Source of the DNA: Tetracentron sinense
Lineage: Eukaryota > Streptophyta > Magnoliopsida > Trochodendrales > Trochodendraceae
Direction of reading: 5' to 3'
Assembly (NCBI GenBank): GCA_015143295.1
Contig: CM026562.1
Span: forward strand, 12,304,041 to 12,368,040
DNA: 64,000 bases
Below, piece after piece: positions 21,182-32,305 of this stretch (positions are counted from its first letter, which is position 1; the number at the start of each line of letters is the position of its first letter). The notes below the pieces were generated by a model. It worked only from the letters and a program-made list of their open reading frames with translations, was not told where the DNA came from and did not search any database. The position numbers were made by a program, and so were the translations under genes.

Positions 21182-24100
21182 GAACCCTACTAGTCAATGA
21201 GTATTTGGCTCGAGTGTTGATTGATACCGGGTCTACTCATTCGTTTGTCTTGCCGAGTTTTTCAGAAGGCTTTTCTGAGGAGCCTAGACAGCTAAAACAG
21301 GAGTTAGCCATTTCGACTCCCCTCGGTAAAACAGTATTGGCAGATAAAGTGTATAGAAATAGTGTGGTCCAAGTTGGAAGCCACGAGTTGGCGGTTGATC
21401 TCATCGTCCTTGGATTCCAAGACTTTGATGTTATATTGGGAATGGATTAGTTAGCAGCGCATCATGGGCATGTAGCTTGCTTTGAGAAGATGGTACTCTT
21501 CAAGCTGGTAGAAGGAAAACCATTTCACTTTCGGGGGTTGAAAGGTAGAGGTATCGCTCGTTTTACGGCGTTGAGCTTAGCTAACCCCGAGGCAAAGGAC
21601 TCATCGATAATTCCAGTCATGAGTGAATTCCTGGATGTGTTTCCAGAGGAGTTGCCAGGATTACCTCCAGACAGGGAGATTGAGTTTGTGATCGAGCTTG
21701 CACCCGGCACAGCTCCCATCTTTCAGGCTCTGTATAGAATGGCCCCGGTTGAACTTAAGGAGTTGAAGACTCAATTGGAGGAATTACAAGGCCTTGGTTT
21801 CATTCGACCAAGTGTCTCACCGTGGGGTGCCCCGGTGTTGTTTGTTAAGAAGAAAGATGGTTCGATGCGGATGTGCGTCGATTACCGGCAATTGAACAAG
21901 GTCACTATAAAGAATAGGTATCCATTGCCTAGAATTGATGATTTGTTCAATCAGTTGAAGGGAACGAGATTTTTCTCAAAGATAGATCTTTGATCGGGTT
22001 ATCACCAGTTGAAGATTAAGGCGGAAGATGTTCCCAAAACTGCTTTCAGGACACGGTATGGACACTACGAGTTCTTGGTGATGCCTTTTGGACTCACGAA
22101 CGCGACGGCAGCCTTTATGGATTTGATGAACCAAGTGTTCTGGCCATATCTTGATAGGTGTGTGATTGTATTTGTTGATGACATTTTGGTCTATTCCCAG
22201 ACAAGGGAAGATCACACACACGACCTACGCTTTGCTTTGGAAATGCTAAGAGAGCACAAGCTATACGCCAAACTTAGCAAGTGTGAGTTTTGGTTGGAAG
22301 AGGTGGCATTCCTAGGCCACGTTGTTTCTGCAGAAGGTATCTCGGTAGATCCGAAGAAGATCGAAGCAGTTATGAGTTGGGCGAAGCCCAAGAGTGTGAC
22401 GGAGATACGCAGCTTCCTTGGGTTGGCAGGCTACTACAGGAGATTCGTAGAGGGTTTCTCTAGCCTTACAGCACCGCTTACTTACCTGACAAGGAAGAAT
22501 GCGAAGTTTGTATGGAGCGACAAGTGTGAGATCAGTTTCACGAAACTGAAGAAGAGGCTTACTACAGCTCCTGTCCTTACAGTGCCATCCGGACCTCTTG
22601 GGTATGAGGTGTATAGTGATGCCTCACACGTTAGACTTGGATGTGTGCTTATGCAACACAAGAAGGTCATTGCCTATGCATCGAGGCAATTGAAGGAGCA
22701 TGAGAAGAATTACCCCACGCACGACTTAGAGCTTGCCGCAGTCATGTTTGCACTCAAGATCTGGCGACATTACTTATACGGGGTGGAATTCTATGTGTAT
22801 ACGGACCACAAGAGCCTCAAGTACCTCTTTTCCCAAAAGGAATTGAATCTAAGGAAACGGCGTTGGATGGAATTTCTGAAGGACTATGATTGTACCATTC
22901 AATACCACCCGGGTAAAGCAAATGTAGTGGCTGATGCTTTGAGTAGAAGACCTCAGGGGTTGTTAGCACACATGTTGGTTCAAGAATGGAAGCTACTAGA
23001 AGATTTGGCAAATCTGGACATCAGTGTGAATAACTCTGTCCGTGGTCCTACCTTGGCAAATGTTACGGTTCGGCCGTACATTATAGATTTGATCCAAGAA
23101 TATCAAGCCATGGATGCGGAATTGCTGGCTTTCCGGGACAAGGAAGTTGCCAAGGGCAGTGAGGACTTTTCTCTCACTAGTCGGGGTGCTATCACATTCA
23201 AGGGAAGGTTGTGCGTCCCAGCCAATGCAGATCTTCGAAGAGAGATTTTGGATGAAGCACACCGTTCGAAGTACACAGTGCATCCAAGGGGTACAAAGAT
23301 GTACCAGAACCTCAAGAGTCACTTTTGGTGGCGGAATATGAAGAGGGAGGTTGCGGAATATGTAGCACGGTGCTTGGTGTGTCAACAGGTGAAAGCAGAA
23401 CACATGCGGCCCGCAGGTCTATTACAGTCCCTTCCGATTCCCAAGTGGAAATGGGAGAACATATCCATGGATTTCATAGTTGGCTTGCCAAAGACGGCAA
23501 GGGGCTCAGATGCGATATGGGTAGTAGTGGATCGTTTGACGAAGTCCGCTCACTTCTTGCCTTACCGAACTACTTTTAACTCTAGTCAGTTAGCCGCTTT
23601 GTACATCAAGGAAGTGGTGAGGTTGCATGGAGTGCCCGTTAGTATTGTGTCAGATCGGGATCCAAGATTCACACCACGATTCTGGAAAAGCTTCCAGGAG
23701 GCTATGGGTTCCCGACTTGATTTCAGCACCGCTTTTCATCCACAGATGGATGGACAAACCGAGAGAGTGAACCAAGTCATTGAAGACATGGTTCGGGCTT
23801 GTATGTTGGATTTCAGAGGCAGTTGGGAAGAGCACTTGCCTTTAGTTGAATTCGCCTATAATAACAGCTATCAGGCGAGTATCCAAATGGCACCATTTGA
23901 GGCCTTGTATGGGCGAAGTTGTAGGTCTCCTCTCTATTGGGATGAGGTAGGAGAAAGGAAAGTACTTGGTCCGGAGTTGATTGAGCAAACTGCAAGCACA
24001 GTTAAGATCATTCAGGATCGATTAAAAGCCACTCACGATCGCCAGAAAAGTTATGCGGACACGCGCCGTAGGGACTTGGAATTTCAAGTAGGGGATCAAG

Positions 24101-24507
24101 TTTTTGTGAAAGTATCTCCTAGCAAAGGGATCATGAGATTTGGAAAGCGAGGCAAGCTCAGTCCTTGGTATGTTGGGCCTTTTGAGATTATCACGCGAGT
24201 TGGTGAGGTTGCTTACAGGGTAGCTCTCCCACCTCACATGGCCGCAGTTCACAACGTTTTCCATGTGTCTATGCTTCGGAAGTACATTGCGGATCATTCG
24301 CATGTCATAGACTTGGAACCGTTGGAGATTCGAGAGGACCTCACCTTGATTGAAAAGCCGGTTCAGATTTTGGATCGAAGAGATCAAGTACTTCGCAACA
24401 AGACAATCCCTTTGGTTCTTGTGCAATGGCAACACCATGCTCGGGAAGAAGCTACATGGGAGCGTGAAGCCAAAGTCAAAGCGAAGTATCCAGAATTATT
24501 TGAATGA
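21182..24507 (+). pseudogene. Pol of B1 (PR-RT-RH-IN-chromodomain), two nonsense mutations
   Basis: Domains appear in order. Protease has VLIDTGSTHSF. RT has [38 protein letters not shown] and the catalytic [10 protein letters not shown]. RNase H has [10 protein letters not shown] and [11 protein letters not shown]. Integrase has an HHCC region ending CLVCQQ and core motifs [18 protein letters not shown] and [12 protein letters not shown] module is followed by a group II chromodomain ([27 protein letters not shown]), the mark of Tekay-type chromoviruses that target heterochromatin. TAG at 21448-21450 replaces Trp after GMD, and TGA at 21991-21993 replaces Arg in KIDLRSGY. From 22009 to the end the frame is open for 832 codons. 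All breaks are C:G to T:A changes relative to sister copies. Confidence 0.93.
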
Positions 24508-24594
24508 GTTTTTGCATAAGTTTGTATATGACTTGTAATTTTCTTTTTGGATTGTAATGCAAGTAGCGTCTAAATTTCGAGGATGAAATTTTTG

Positions 24595-24607
24595 TAAGGG
24601 GGGAGGA
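24595..24607 (+). other. Polypurine tract of B1
   Basis: The run AAGGGGGGAGGA lies directly before the LTR start TGTAGAGCC. Confidence 0.85.
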
Positions 24608-24824
24608 TGTAGAGCCCCGGACCTTTTCACATTTAATGCATGACACTTTCGTTGCCATTTTGCCTTTAAAGAGGTATAATTAATAAATAAGGAAGAAATT
24701 GGAAATTCCAAAATGTCAGAAATGTTCCTTTTCGAAGTACGAACCCAACGCAAGTTGAATCGTCAAAATCCGACGAGCGAGTCAAAAGATATGGCCAAAA
24801 CAGTCTGGACCTGCAAGCAACCGA

Positions 24825-25015
24825 TCGCTCGGTCCATGGAGCGATCGATCGGTCCAAAATCGATCACTCTGAGGCTATTGACTGGTCAAGATTTTTGTAT
24901 GGGGAAATTTTCCAGAGAGTGAAATTTTAACCGATCGCTCGGTTATGAAACTGATCGATCGGTAGGCAACCGATTGATCGGTCATTAACACCGATCGCTC
25001 GGTACTCGCGTTTTT
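24825..25015. repeat. CGATCG palindrome cluster in B1 3' LTR
   Basis: About eight copies of CCGATCGATCGGT or CCGATCGCTCGGT-like palindromes lie within 190 bp. Equivalent clusters are at about 2695-2880, 33265-33450, 40940-41130, 41405-41570 and 49065-49235. Confidence 0.85.
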
Positions 25016-26046
25016 GCAGAAATTTCAGTAAGGGCATTATGGTCTTTTGGTCGGTTTACTCTTACCTTAAGAGTTTAACCTGAGCCTTTAGGGCTTCATT
25101 TCGACACTTAGAGAGATTGGGAGATAAGAAGAGAGGAGAGGGCGATTCCTAAACCTAGGGTCTCCATTTTGGAGAGAAATCAAGGGGTTTGTGAACCCAC
25201 ACTCAACTCAAGCCCATTTTCCTTCAAAGATCAAGGCACAAACTCGTGAGGAGCATCTCCTCAAGCTAGGGCAGCAACTCACGGTCGTTTTTGGAAGGGG
25301 ATTTCTTCCTCACTTGATCAAGGTCGGTACTTCTTACTACCCTCCTAGTTATAGCTTCCCTTTTTCCTTTGTTTCTCCTTGTTTTCCTTCACTTATATAT
25401 GTGTTATGAGATTGGTGGTATGAATGGTGAATGGAGATGGATGTTGGCGAATGGATGCTGTGTGGATGATGTGATGAACGAATGGGAAAGGGCATTGTAC
25501 TAATAATGAACATACAAGTGTGATGTGAGCATAACCCACCTAGAAAAGCATGATCTAGGTTTAAGTGAATAATGAACACACCCAATGTTTGATGAAATGC
25601 CAAGGTGAACAAAATAAATGATAAATTAAGGGAACCCATGGTTAATTGCTTTTGAAATTTGTTAGGGTTCATGATAGTGTGTTTCTTACATTTCTTAAAA
25701 TGTGTAGATTATTACTCACTTAAATTGTTATATGCTATGCTTGTGAATTACCCCAAATTGCCATATTTAATTCCAAATGCAAGTATGCACACGATCTCAC
25801 GAGCATGCATGAAATGACGTGATTTACCAATGTTTTAAGTATGGGACGTAGAGGTGGGGCATATCCTAAGATATGTTTCACTTCGCTTTTGACAAGGGCA
25901 AGACAATCATGCATTGCATAGGGAAAGGTCTCCTATCCCCTCGCATGACATGCATAGCATCGCATGACACGCATAGCATAGCATGGCATGACACGCATAG
26001 CATAGCATCACATGACATGCATAACTCTGCATGGCATGACACGTAT

Positions 26047-26302
26047 GGATGCTAGTTGCGACGGGCTATGAACGGCAACTAGGCATTCACATTCCGCATG
26101 GATGCTAGTTGCGACGGGCTATGAATGGCAACTAGGCATTCACATTCCGCATGGATACTAGTTGCGACGGCCTATGAACGGCAACTAGGCATTCACATTC
26201 CGCATGGATGCTAGTTGCGACGGGCTATGAACGGCAACCAGGCATACCCATCTGCATATAGGGTACTAGTTGCGACGGGCTATGAACGGCAACTAGGCAT
26301 GT
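26047..26302. repeat. 53-bp tandem array in B1 3' LTR
   Basis: Five units built on GCTAGTTGCGACGGGCTATG and AACGGCAACTAGGCAT. Each unit is itself partly palindromic (CTAGTTGC and GCAACTAG). Confidence 0.92.
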
Positions 26303-26540
26303 GAACATGTTTAAATTATGAACAAGCAAGCATGATACTCACATGACACGCATGACATGACATGGCACGCATGATGCAAGCATGACAAGCATGACACGGT
26401 TAACAAGTTCCCAATCACGCAAAGGGTATTTCAAGTCAAGTCAAGTGCACGATGTTTTCAAGGGTTTTATCAGTTTTTCTGAATGCAAGCATGAATATAA
26501 ATTGCTTTACTTCCTTGTATGATACAAATTGTTCCTGTTC

Positions 26541-26547
26541 TATATAT
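26541..26547 (+). promoter_or_regulatory. TATA-like site in B1 LTR
   Basis: TATATAT follows the repeat array and lies about 100 nt before the micro-ORF ATG. The position is reasonable for the element promoter, but no start site can be proved from sequence. Similar TATAT strings occur at the same place in B2 and B3. Confidence 0.35.
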
Positions 26548-26644
26548 GCAATTTGTTTCCTACTTTATGTATGCTATCTGTATACTATGACTGTTGGTTA
26601 GTATTTAGTACCCGCTGAGTATTCCATGCTTAGCCGTACTTCTT

Positions 26645-26761
26645 ATGTCGGCAGGTTCTGAGGGAGCTGCTGCTCCATTTGATGTTTGTGCTCTTGGTCC
26701 ATGGGTGGAGGAGGAGTACGTCGAGGAGCTTTTGGAGGAACCTCCCGTAGAGGGTTATTAG
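26645..26761 (+). CDS. LTR micro-ORF, 38 aa (B1 3' LTR)
   Basis: Same frame as the 5' copy. It keeps MSAGSEGAAAPF and PWVEEEYVEE, with Pro to Leu changes in two places. A C to T change turns the last glutamine codon into a stop, so it ends EGY. Confidence 0.5.
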   Translation: MSAGSEGAAAPFDVCALGPWVEEEYVEELLEEPPVEGY

Positions 26762-27063
26762 TAGGTGGTGTTAGATTCTGAGTGGATTAGCTGTGGGTGA
26801 GCATGAGTGATTACATCCATGTATTTTGGCGGGCATGTCCGCACTTTCTTTGTTTTGATTTCTTTGTATTAAACTTGGACCATGTGTATATACTTAGAGA
26901 TTGTTAGACTTCCACTGTGTTATATAGTTATGTTTCCGCTGTCATCCTCTATTGTATATGCTCTGTGGGTTTTTGCAGGTTGGTTTGTCAAGTAAGTCAT
27001 GTAAGCCATGATTAGTCGTCCAAAGTTCACTCTAACTCCTAGGGTGGGTTTTGGGTCGCGACA

Positions 27064-29540
27064 TGGAATCTATTTCAGTATTCATGACTTTATTCCATTG
27101 AGATGCATCTACATCTAATGTAGCTTCCTAATAAGTATTAGGATCTATATCCCCATCATCAGGGGTAACTAGATAAACCTCATTATTATAATACTGAAGT
27201 CTATCTGGTGGTCTAGAAACTCTTCCAGACCTTCCCAGTGGAACAAAATTAGATGAATCAATAGTGGAAGGATTAAGTTCATTTTTGATACTGGTTGTGT
27301 TGTCTTTCATCTCATGAAATTCGACATTCTTAAGAAGATCAATTTCTTCCTCCAAGAAGGTGGCAAGATTCCTAACAACTATTTTTTGGTTTGCCTAGGA
27401 CTAGAAATAGAAACCCTTAGTTTCTTTTGGATTCCCTACAAAGTTTTATTTTTCTATTATAGATTCCAACTTAGTGGGTTCGAGTTTGCGAACATGCGCA
27501 AGACAACCCCATACCTTTAGATGTTGTAAACTAGGTTTTCGCCCCGTCCACAATTCATAGGGTGTAACCGGTATAGACTTAGAAGGAACCCGGTTCAGAA
27601 TATAAATGCCAGTTTGTAAAGCATACCCCCAAAGATAGGAAGGTACATCGGCATGGCTGATCATAGATTGAACCATATCTAATATGGTCCAGTTTCTTCT
27701 TTCAGAAACACCATTTTGTTGAAGTGAGGCAGGACTTGACCATTGCGAGATAACCCTATTATCCCTTAAGTAATCCATAAAATCATTGATGAGGTATTCA
27801 CCACCTCGATCCGATCGAAGTGTTTTTAAGGATTTGTCTGTTTGATTCTCAACTTCTAATCTGAATTCTTTGAACTTTTCAAAAGTGTTAGATTTGTGTT
27901 GCATCAAATAGACATATCCATACCTGGAATAGTCATCGGTAAATGTGACAAAATACCGGTATTGCCCTCATGCAACAATGTTAAATGGACCATATACATC
28001 ACTATGTACGAGTCTCAACTTTTCTTCAGCTCTTTCTACCTTTTTAGGGTAAGGGTTCTTGATCATCTTCCCTTCAAGACAAGACTCGCAATTAGGGAGT
28101 GGTTCTACCTTGAGAAATTCAAGGGGACCATCTTTTACCAATTTCTTAATCCTATCAAGATTAATGTGACCAAGTCTCTTATGCCAAAGATAAGTAGACT
28201 CTGTGCAATGTCTCTTCATTCCAAACATTCTAGATGATGAGGCATTATCACTTTGCAGACTTTCATTATTTACCAATGGAAATATTAAATAAAGACCATT
28301 AATAAGATTACCGGTAATTAAGACCATTCCATCTTTCTTAATTTCAACTATTGAATTAAAAATGATATAGAATCCACAAAGTAAAATTCTGGATACTGAA
28401 ATCAAATTTTTGTATGCAGAAGGCGCATAAAAACAGTCTTCTAAAATTAATGTCTTTCCATTAGGTAAATAAAGAGTAAATACGCCAATTGACTAGACTA
28501 TAACTTTTGCACCCAAGCCAACTTTAAGCTTCTACTCCTGTTTGGTCGGCTTTCTGATTTCCTTGAACTCCTGGAAACAATTGCAAACATGTATAGTGAA
28601 TCCAAAATCCACGCACCATGAGTTAGGAGGACCATCCAGAAAGTTTGACTCAACAGTAATTAATACTTCAAAGCATCTCATACCTTGAGTACTGGTGCCA
28701 CCATTCTTAAGAGTTGTGAGGTAAGTCCTACAGTTCCTCTTCTAGTGGCCTATTTTACCACAGTGGAAACATTTTCTCTTGCCTTTGTTCTCCTTGCCAG
28801 CATCTCCTGAAGAACCTTTGGCAACTTTTGCCTTACTCCTATTGCCTTTAAACTTACCTTTGCCCTTGTTCTGCTTTCTAAACCTTTTAGATCGATTGGA
28901 GGTATCAGGTTTATCGATAATTAAAGTTTCACCATTTGTTGACTTTTTGATAAAATCTTCTGCAGCCATAAGTGAGTTCATAAGCTCACTTAGTAAGATT
29001 TCACTCTTGTTCATGTTATAATTCAACACGAATGCATTGAAGGATGAATGGAGTGGCTACAGAACAGTGTTAACCTGAGTGATGGCATCCATCTCTCCAC
29101 CAAGAATTTCCAGCTCATTCAATAAGCCCATCATCTTTATGATGTGCTCTTTGACTGGAGTTCCCTCGGCCATCTTGGTTTTAATAAGGGTTTTCAACTT
29201 TACTTGTCGAGCTGACTGATTTTGCTCACCAAACATCTCATGCAGATTTTGTAAAATGTCAGAAGCCTTATCCATGTGTTCATGTTGGCTTTGCAAAATG
29301 TTAGATATCGAAACCAGTATGTAACACTTGGTCATTTGATTGGACCTCTCCTATTGCTCCAACTCAGTCTTTTGGGTCGGTGATGCATCATTAGGAATTT
29401 CGGGTTTAGGTGTCTTAAGACACAGATCAAGGTTATCTGCAACAAATACTATTCTAATCTTTCTTTTCCAGTCAACATAGTTAGTTCCAACTAACTTTTC
29501 ATCATGAAGAATTTCAGTTAATGGGTGTAGGCCTATCGTG
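27064..29540 (-). pseudogene. Ty1/copia element C1, gag-PR-IN-start of RT, truncated by B1
   Basis: Reading right to left, gag begins near 29527 (LVGTNYVDWKRKIRIVF, ASDILQNLHEMFG) and has a zinc knuckle FHCGKIGH at about 28745-28775. A decayed protease region has CVDFGFTIHVC, where the usual DSG is changed, and continues to APSAYKNLISVS. The integrase zinc region and core follow ([63 protein letters not shown]). The first part of RT (WNKVMNTEIDSM) stops at 27064, the B1 junction. Several stops and frameshifts separate the pieces. The rest of RT, RNase H and the 3' LTR should lie beyond B1 and CACTA, outside the visible sequence. Confidence 0.87.
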
Positions 29541-31194
29541 ATCTAATCAAATGACAAATAAGATGGTATGAGGGATCTACTGAATTCATTAATTTCTATT
29601 AGATTATGGGTCTATTTCTAATAGTATTACCAATTTAGAAAGCATCAATTGGCATCGAATACCTGGACACTGGCTTAATGCAATCTTGCCTTTGGGCACA
29701 ATATCACATCGCCTTCAATAGGCATATAGAATCTATCTTCTCCATTTTCACAGATCTCATCTTGTGAATCTTGGAGCATTCGATCTACTATATGATCTAT
29801 AAGGGATGTTGATCGTCAATTTATTAAACATCGTAGTAGCTACAATTCCACATAATAGTGACTAGTATGGGGTGTCGAACCACAGAAGATTGCGTTGGTT
29901 TCGTTGTCCTTTTCTCAAGATTAATTCTAAGCTATTGGGTAACAAAGTTGAGTGATTTGATTTACTTTTAACCTAAGAGTGAAATTAATAGATTTTAGTA
30001 ATCCTAATTAAGCCTTTGGTGATAGATTGTTGAGAAAAACTTCTAGGGTGTTGAATCCACCACTAGCCTCATAATCACATCCACATGTATCCATTTATAT
30101 CCCACAAGCATAAACTAAAGGGTTGAGATCGACTACAAGTCTCACTCATCAAAAACTACAATGATTCAATAGACCAAATTCTAGGTATATCCTATCTGTG
30201 GTTAGCACGAGTGATACACACTAAGCTAGGGTTGTGACATCACTCGTCTTCCCTAGGAATAAAATATCCTATAATTCAATTCATTGACAATAAATATCAT
30301 TGCATAAAATTCATATTTTCAATCACAGAAAGATATATGAATGAATTCAATTTCAACAAAAGAGAGCCTAAGACAAAGATAAACCACATTAAAATTGAGT
30401 ATAAACCCTAATAATTGGTTGAAGAAAACCCTCTCATTATACAATCAGAGTTTATACAAGGAGGAACATAAATAAAAATACATAGGGCGTGATTACTTGG
30501 CTAGGGTTTCATCGAAACACTAAAAACAGGAGAATTAGTTCATGGTAGGAGACAAAAACACAAATTTTGATGAAGAACATGATGATTTCTAGAGCCTTGC
30601 TGATGAAGAACATGATGAAGAACACAAATTCATATTTCCAACCTTGCTGATCTCTAGAGCTTTCTCTACCTCCAATCTCCAATTTTAGAACCCTTCTTTA
30701 GTTTAGAGCTTTCCCTTTTATAGAGAACCCAGTCTTAGGGTTCAATTTTCCTTTTTAGCAACTTCCCTAAGGGTACTCTCCTCTTTGCGCGTGAAATCTG
30801 GAGTTGAAAAATGCTGATGATGATCAATCGTCATCCTAGGACTATCGGTCGCCCTGATCAGGAATTTTTAACTTTGGCTACAAGCTCTTGGACGATCGAT
30901 TGTCTACACTCCAACCTATGATTGATCATCCTGAGATTGACGATCGATCGTCGGTTGATTTTCTGGATCTTTTCTTTCATTCTTATGTTCTTCTTCTGAC
31001 TAGAGGTCTTTCTGAAGTTTTTCATCTGTTATTTCTCTGGTTTTACCTAGTATTTTTCGGATAGTCCTGTCATAACAAATACAACCAATTACCGTATCAT
31101 ACTTTAAAAGAGAACTTTAAGGTACTAACATGTGTAGATTAAGGTGCATAAATGTGTTACAATTAGCAACAATCACAACCCCAAACTTACATAT
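29541..31194. other. Unclassified AT-rich sequence, LTR-like in character
   Basis: No protein-coding region. The part nearest C1 (29541-29820) may be its leader. The rest has phrases often met in plant LTRs (for example GGGGTGTCGAACCACAGAAG near 29857) and a few CGATCGATCGTC strings near 30890-30950, but I see no terminal pair or target duplication. The right end is the A2 insertion site (flank CATAT at 31190-31194). Confidence 0.4.
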
Positions 31195-31474
31195 TGTCAC
31201 GCCCCAAAATACCCCCTAGGAGTTAAGGGATACTTTAGAGGTAACTACGTGTACCTGCCAAACCATCCTGTAATGCAAGAGGCTAAACATAATATAATTC
31301 AATGAAAATCAGAGCGCGGAAACTAAACATAAGTGCGGAAGCATAAGCCAACTTTTCTTTTCTTCTATAACTCCAAATAGTATTCCAAGTTAACATATAC
31401 CAAAATACAATCAAAGTAAAGGTGGACATGCCCACCTATCAAAATACAAAAAGGAACTCTCTAACCCTCTCCTC

Positions 31475-31615
31475 TCAACAGTAGTCGAGGTATGGCCACA
31501 CATCCAAGTCCCCATCCTCCTGAGACTGCCATGGGATAGGTGGCTCCCTCTCCTCTACATACTCCTCCTCGACCCAAGGCTCGGGGTCGAGGACATCCAC
31601 AGTACCTGCCGACAT
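31475..31615 (-). CDS. LTR micro-ORF, 46 aa acidic peptide (A2 3' LTR)
   Basis: The subfamily A version of the LTR ORF starts MSAGTVDVLD, has the block PWVEEEYVEE and ends PYLDYC before TGA. Against the B version, the start (MSAG) and the ten-residue block are kept, and the four base differences inside the block are all at third codon positions and silent. The N-terminal linker and the tail differ. In the A2 5' LTR (about 39080-39219) the same frame is recognisable but broken by indels. No known domain. Confidence 0.55.
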   Translation of the reverse strand: MSAGTVDVLDPEPWVEEEYVEEREPPIPWQSQEDGDLDVWPYLDYC

Positions 31616-31890
31616 AAAAGTACGGCTGAGCATGGAACACTCAGCGAGTACAAACTACTAGCTAACCATAACAATAGCAAAAGCATAACAACAGTGAGCA
31701 ATACAAGATATTAATTTAAAGCAATAGTGAAAGCATAAGATACATAGCCATATCTTGACATGCGTGTATGAATGCAAAAACCTCGGTAAAACTCATGTCT
31801 CGGAAACCTTTTTCGTGTCTCGGTCAAATCACGTATGTGTGTCGTGTCTTGCCTTGTATTTCATGTCTTGGCTTGTTCTTGACTTGTATA

Positions 31891-32305
31891 CTTGTGAGCC
31901 AGAGGCTAGCACCCTTCCTTGGGCTACCAACCTCCTTGTCATGTTCTTGTTTCATTTCTCTTGTGAGCCAGAGGCTAGCACCCTTCCTTGGGCTACCAAC
32001 CTCCTTGTCATGTTCTTGTTTCATTTCACTTGTGAGCCAGAGGCTAGCACCCTTCCTTGGGCTACCAACCTCCTTGTCATGTTCTCTCTTGCATTTCACT
32101 TGTGAGCCAGAGGCTAGCACCCTTCCTGGGGCTACCAACCTCCTTGTCATGTTCTTGTTTCATTTCTCTTGTGAGCCAGAGGCTAGCACCCTTCCTGGGG
32201 CTACCAACCTCCTTGTCATGTTCTTGTTTCATTTCACTTGTGAGCCAGAGGCTAGCACCCTTCCTGGGGCTACCAACCTCCTTGTCATGTTCTTGGTTCA
32301 TCATA
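31891..32305. repeat. 69-bp tandem array in A2 3' LTR, six units
   Basis: Units start CTTGTGAGCCAGAGGCTAGC at 31891, 31960, 32029, 32099, 32168 and 32237. The first three carry CCTTCCTTGGGC and the last three CCTTCCTGGGGC, showing block duplication. A degraded copy of the array is at about 39505-39910. Long apparent reading frames here come only from the repeat. Confidence 0.96.

Larger units (their letters stand above)
18998..27063 (+). mobile_element. Ty3/gypsy chromovirus B1, 5' LTR cut by CACTA
   Basis: The element has the remaining 3' end of its 5' LTR, primer site, gag, intron-like segment, pol, purine tract and a full 3' LTR. The first about 2.03 kb of the 5' LTR should lie on the far side of the CACTA element, in or beyond the first N gap. 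By hand count the 428 bp shared between the LTRs differ at 12 positions. The right flank is broken copia RT sequence, so B1 inserted into C1. Three nonsense mutations make it non-autonomous. Confidence 0.93.
24608..27063 (+). repeat. 3' LTR of B1, 2456 bp
   Basis: It starts TGTAGAGCCCCGG and ends GTCGCGACA. From left to right it contains CGATCGATCGGT palindromes (about 24820-25015), a conserved gene-like stretch with TCAAGCTAGGGCAGCAACTC, a CATAGCATAGCATGACA-type region (about 25945-26040), a 53-bp tandem array (26047-26302), a TATA-like site and the micro-ORF. Confidence 0.95.

Noticed and set aside
26047-26302. Regularly spaced repeats as a CRISPR array
   Set aside because: Units are contiguous 53-bp tandem copies without unique spacers, inside a plant LTR.
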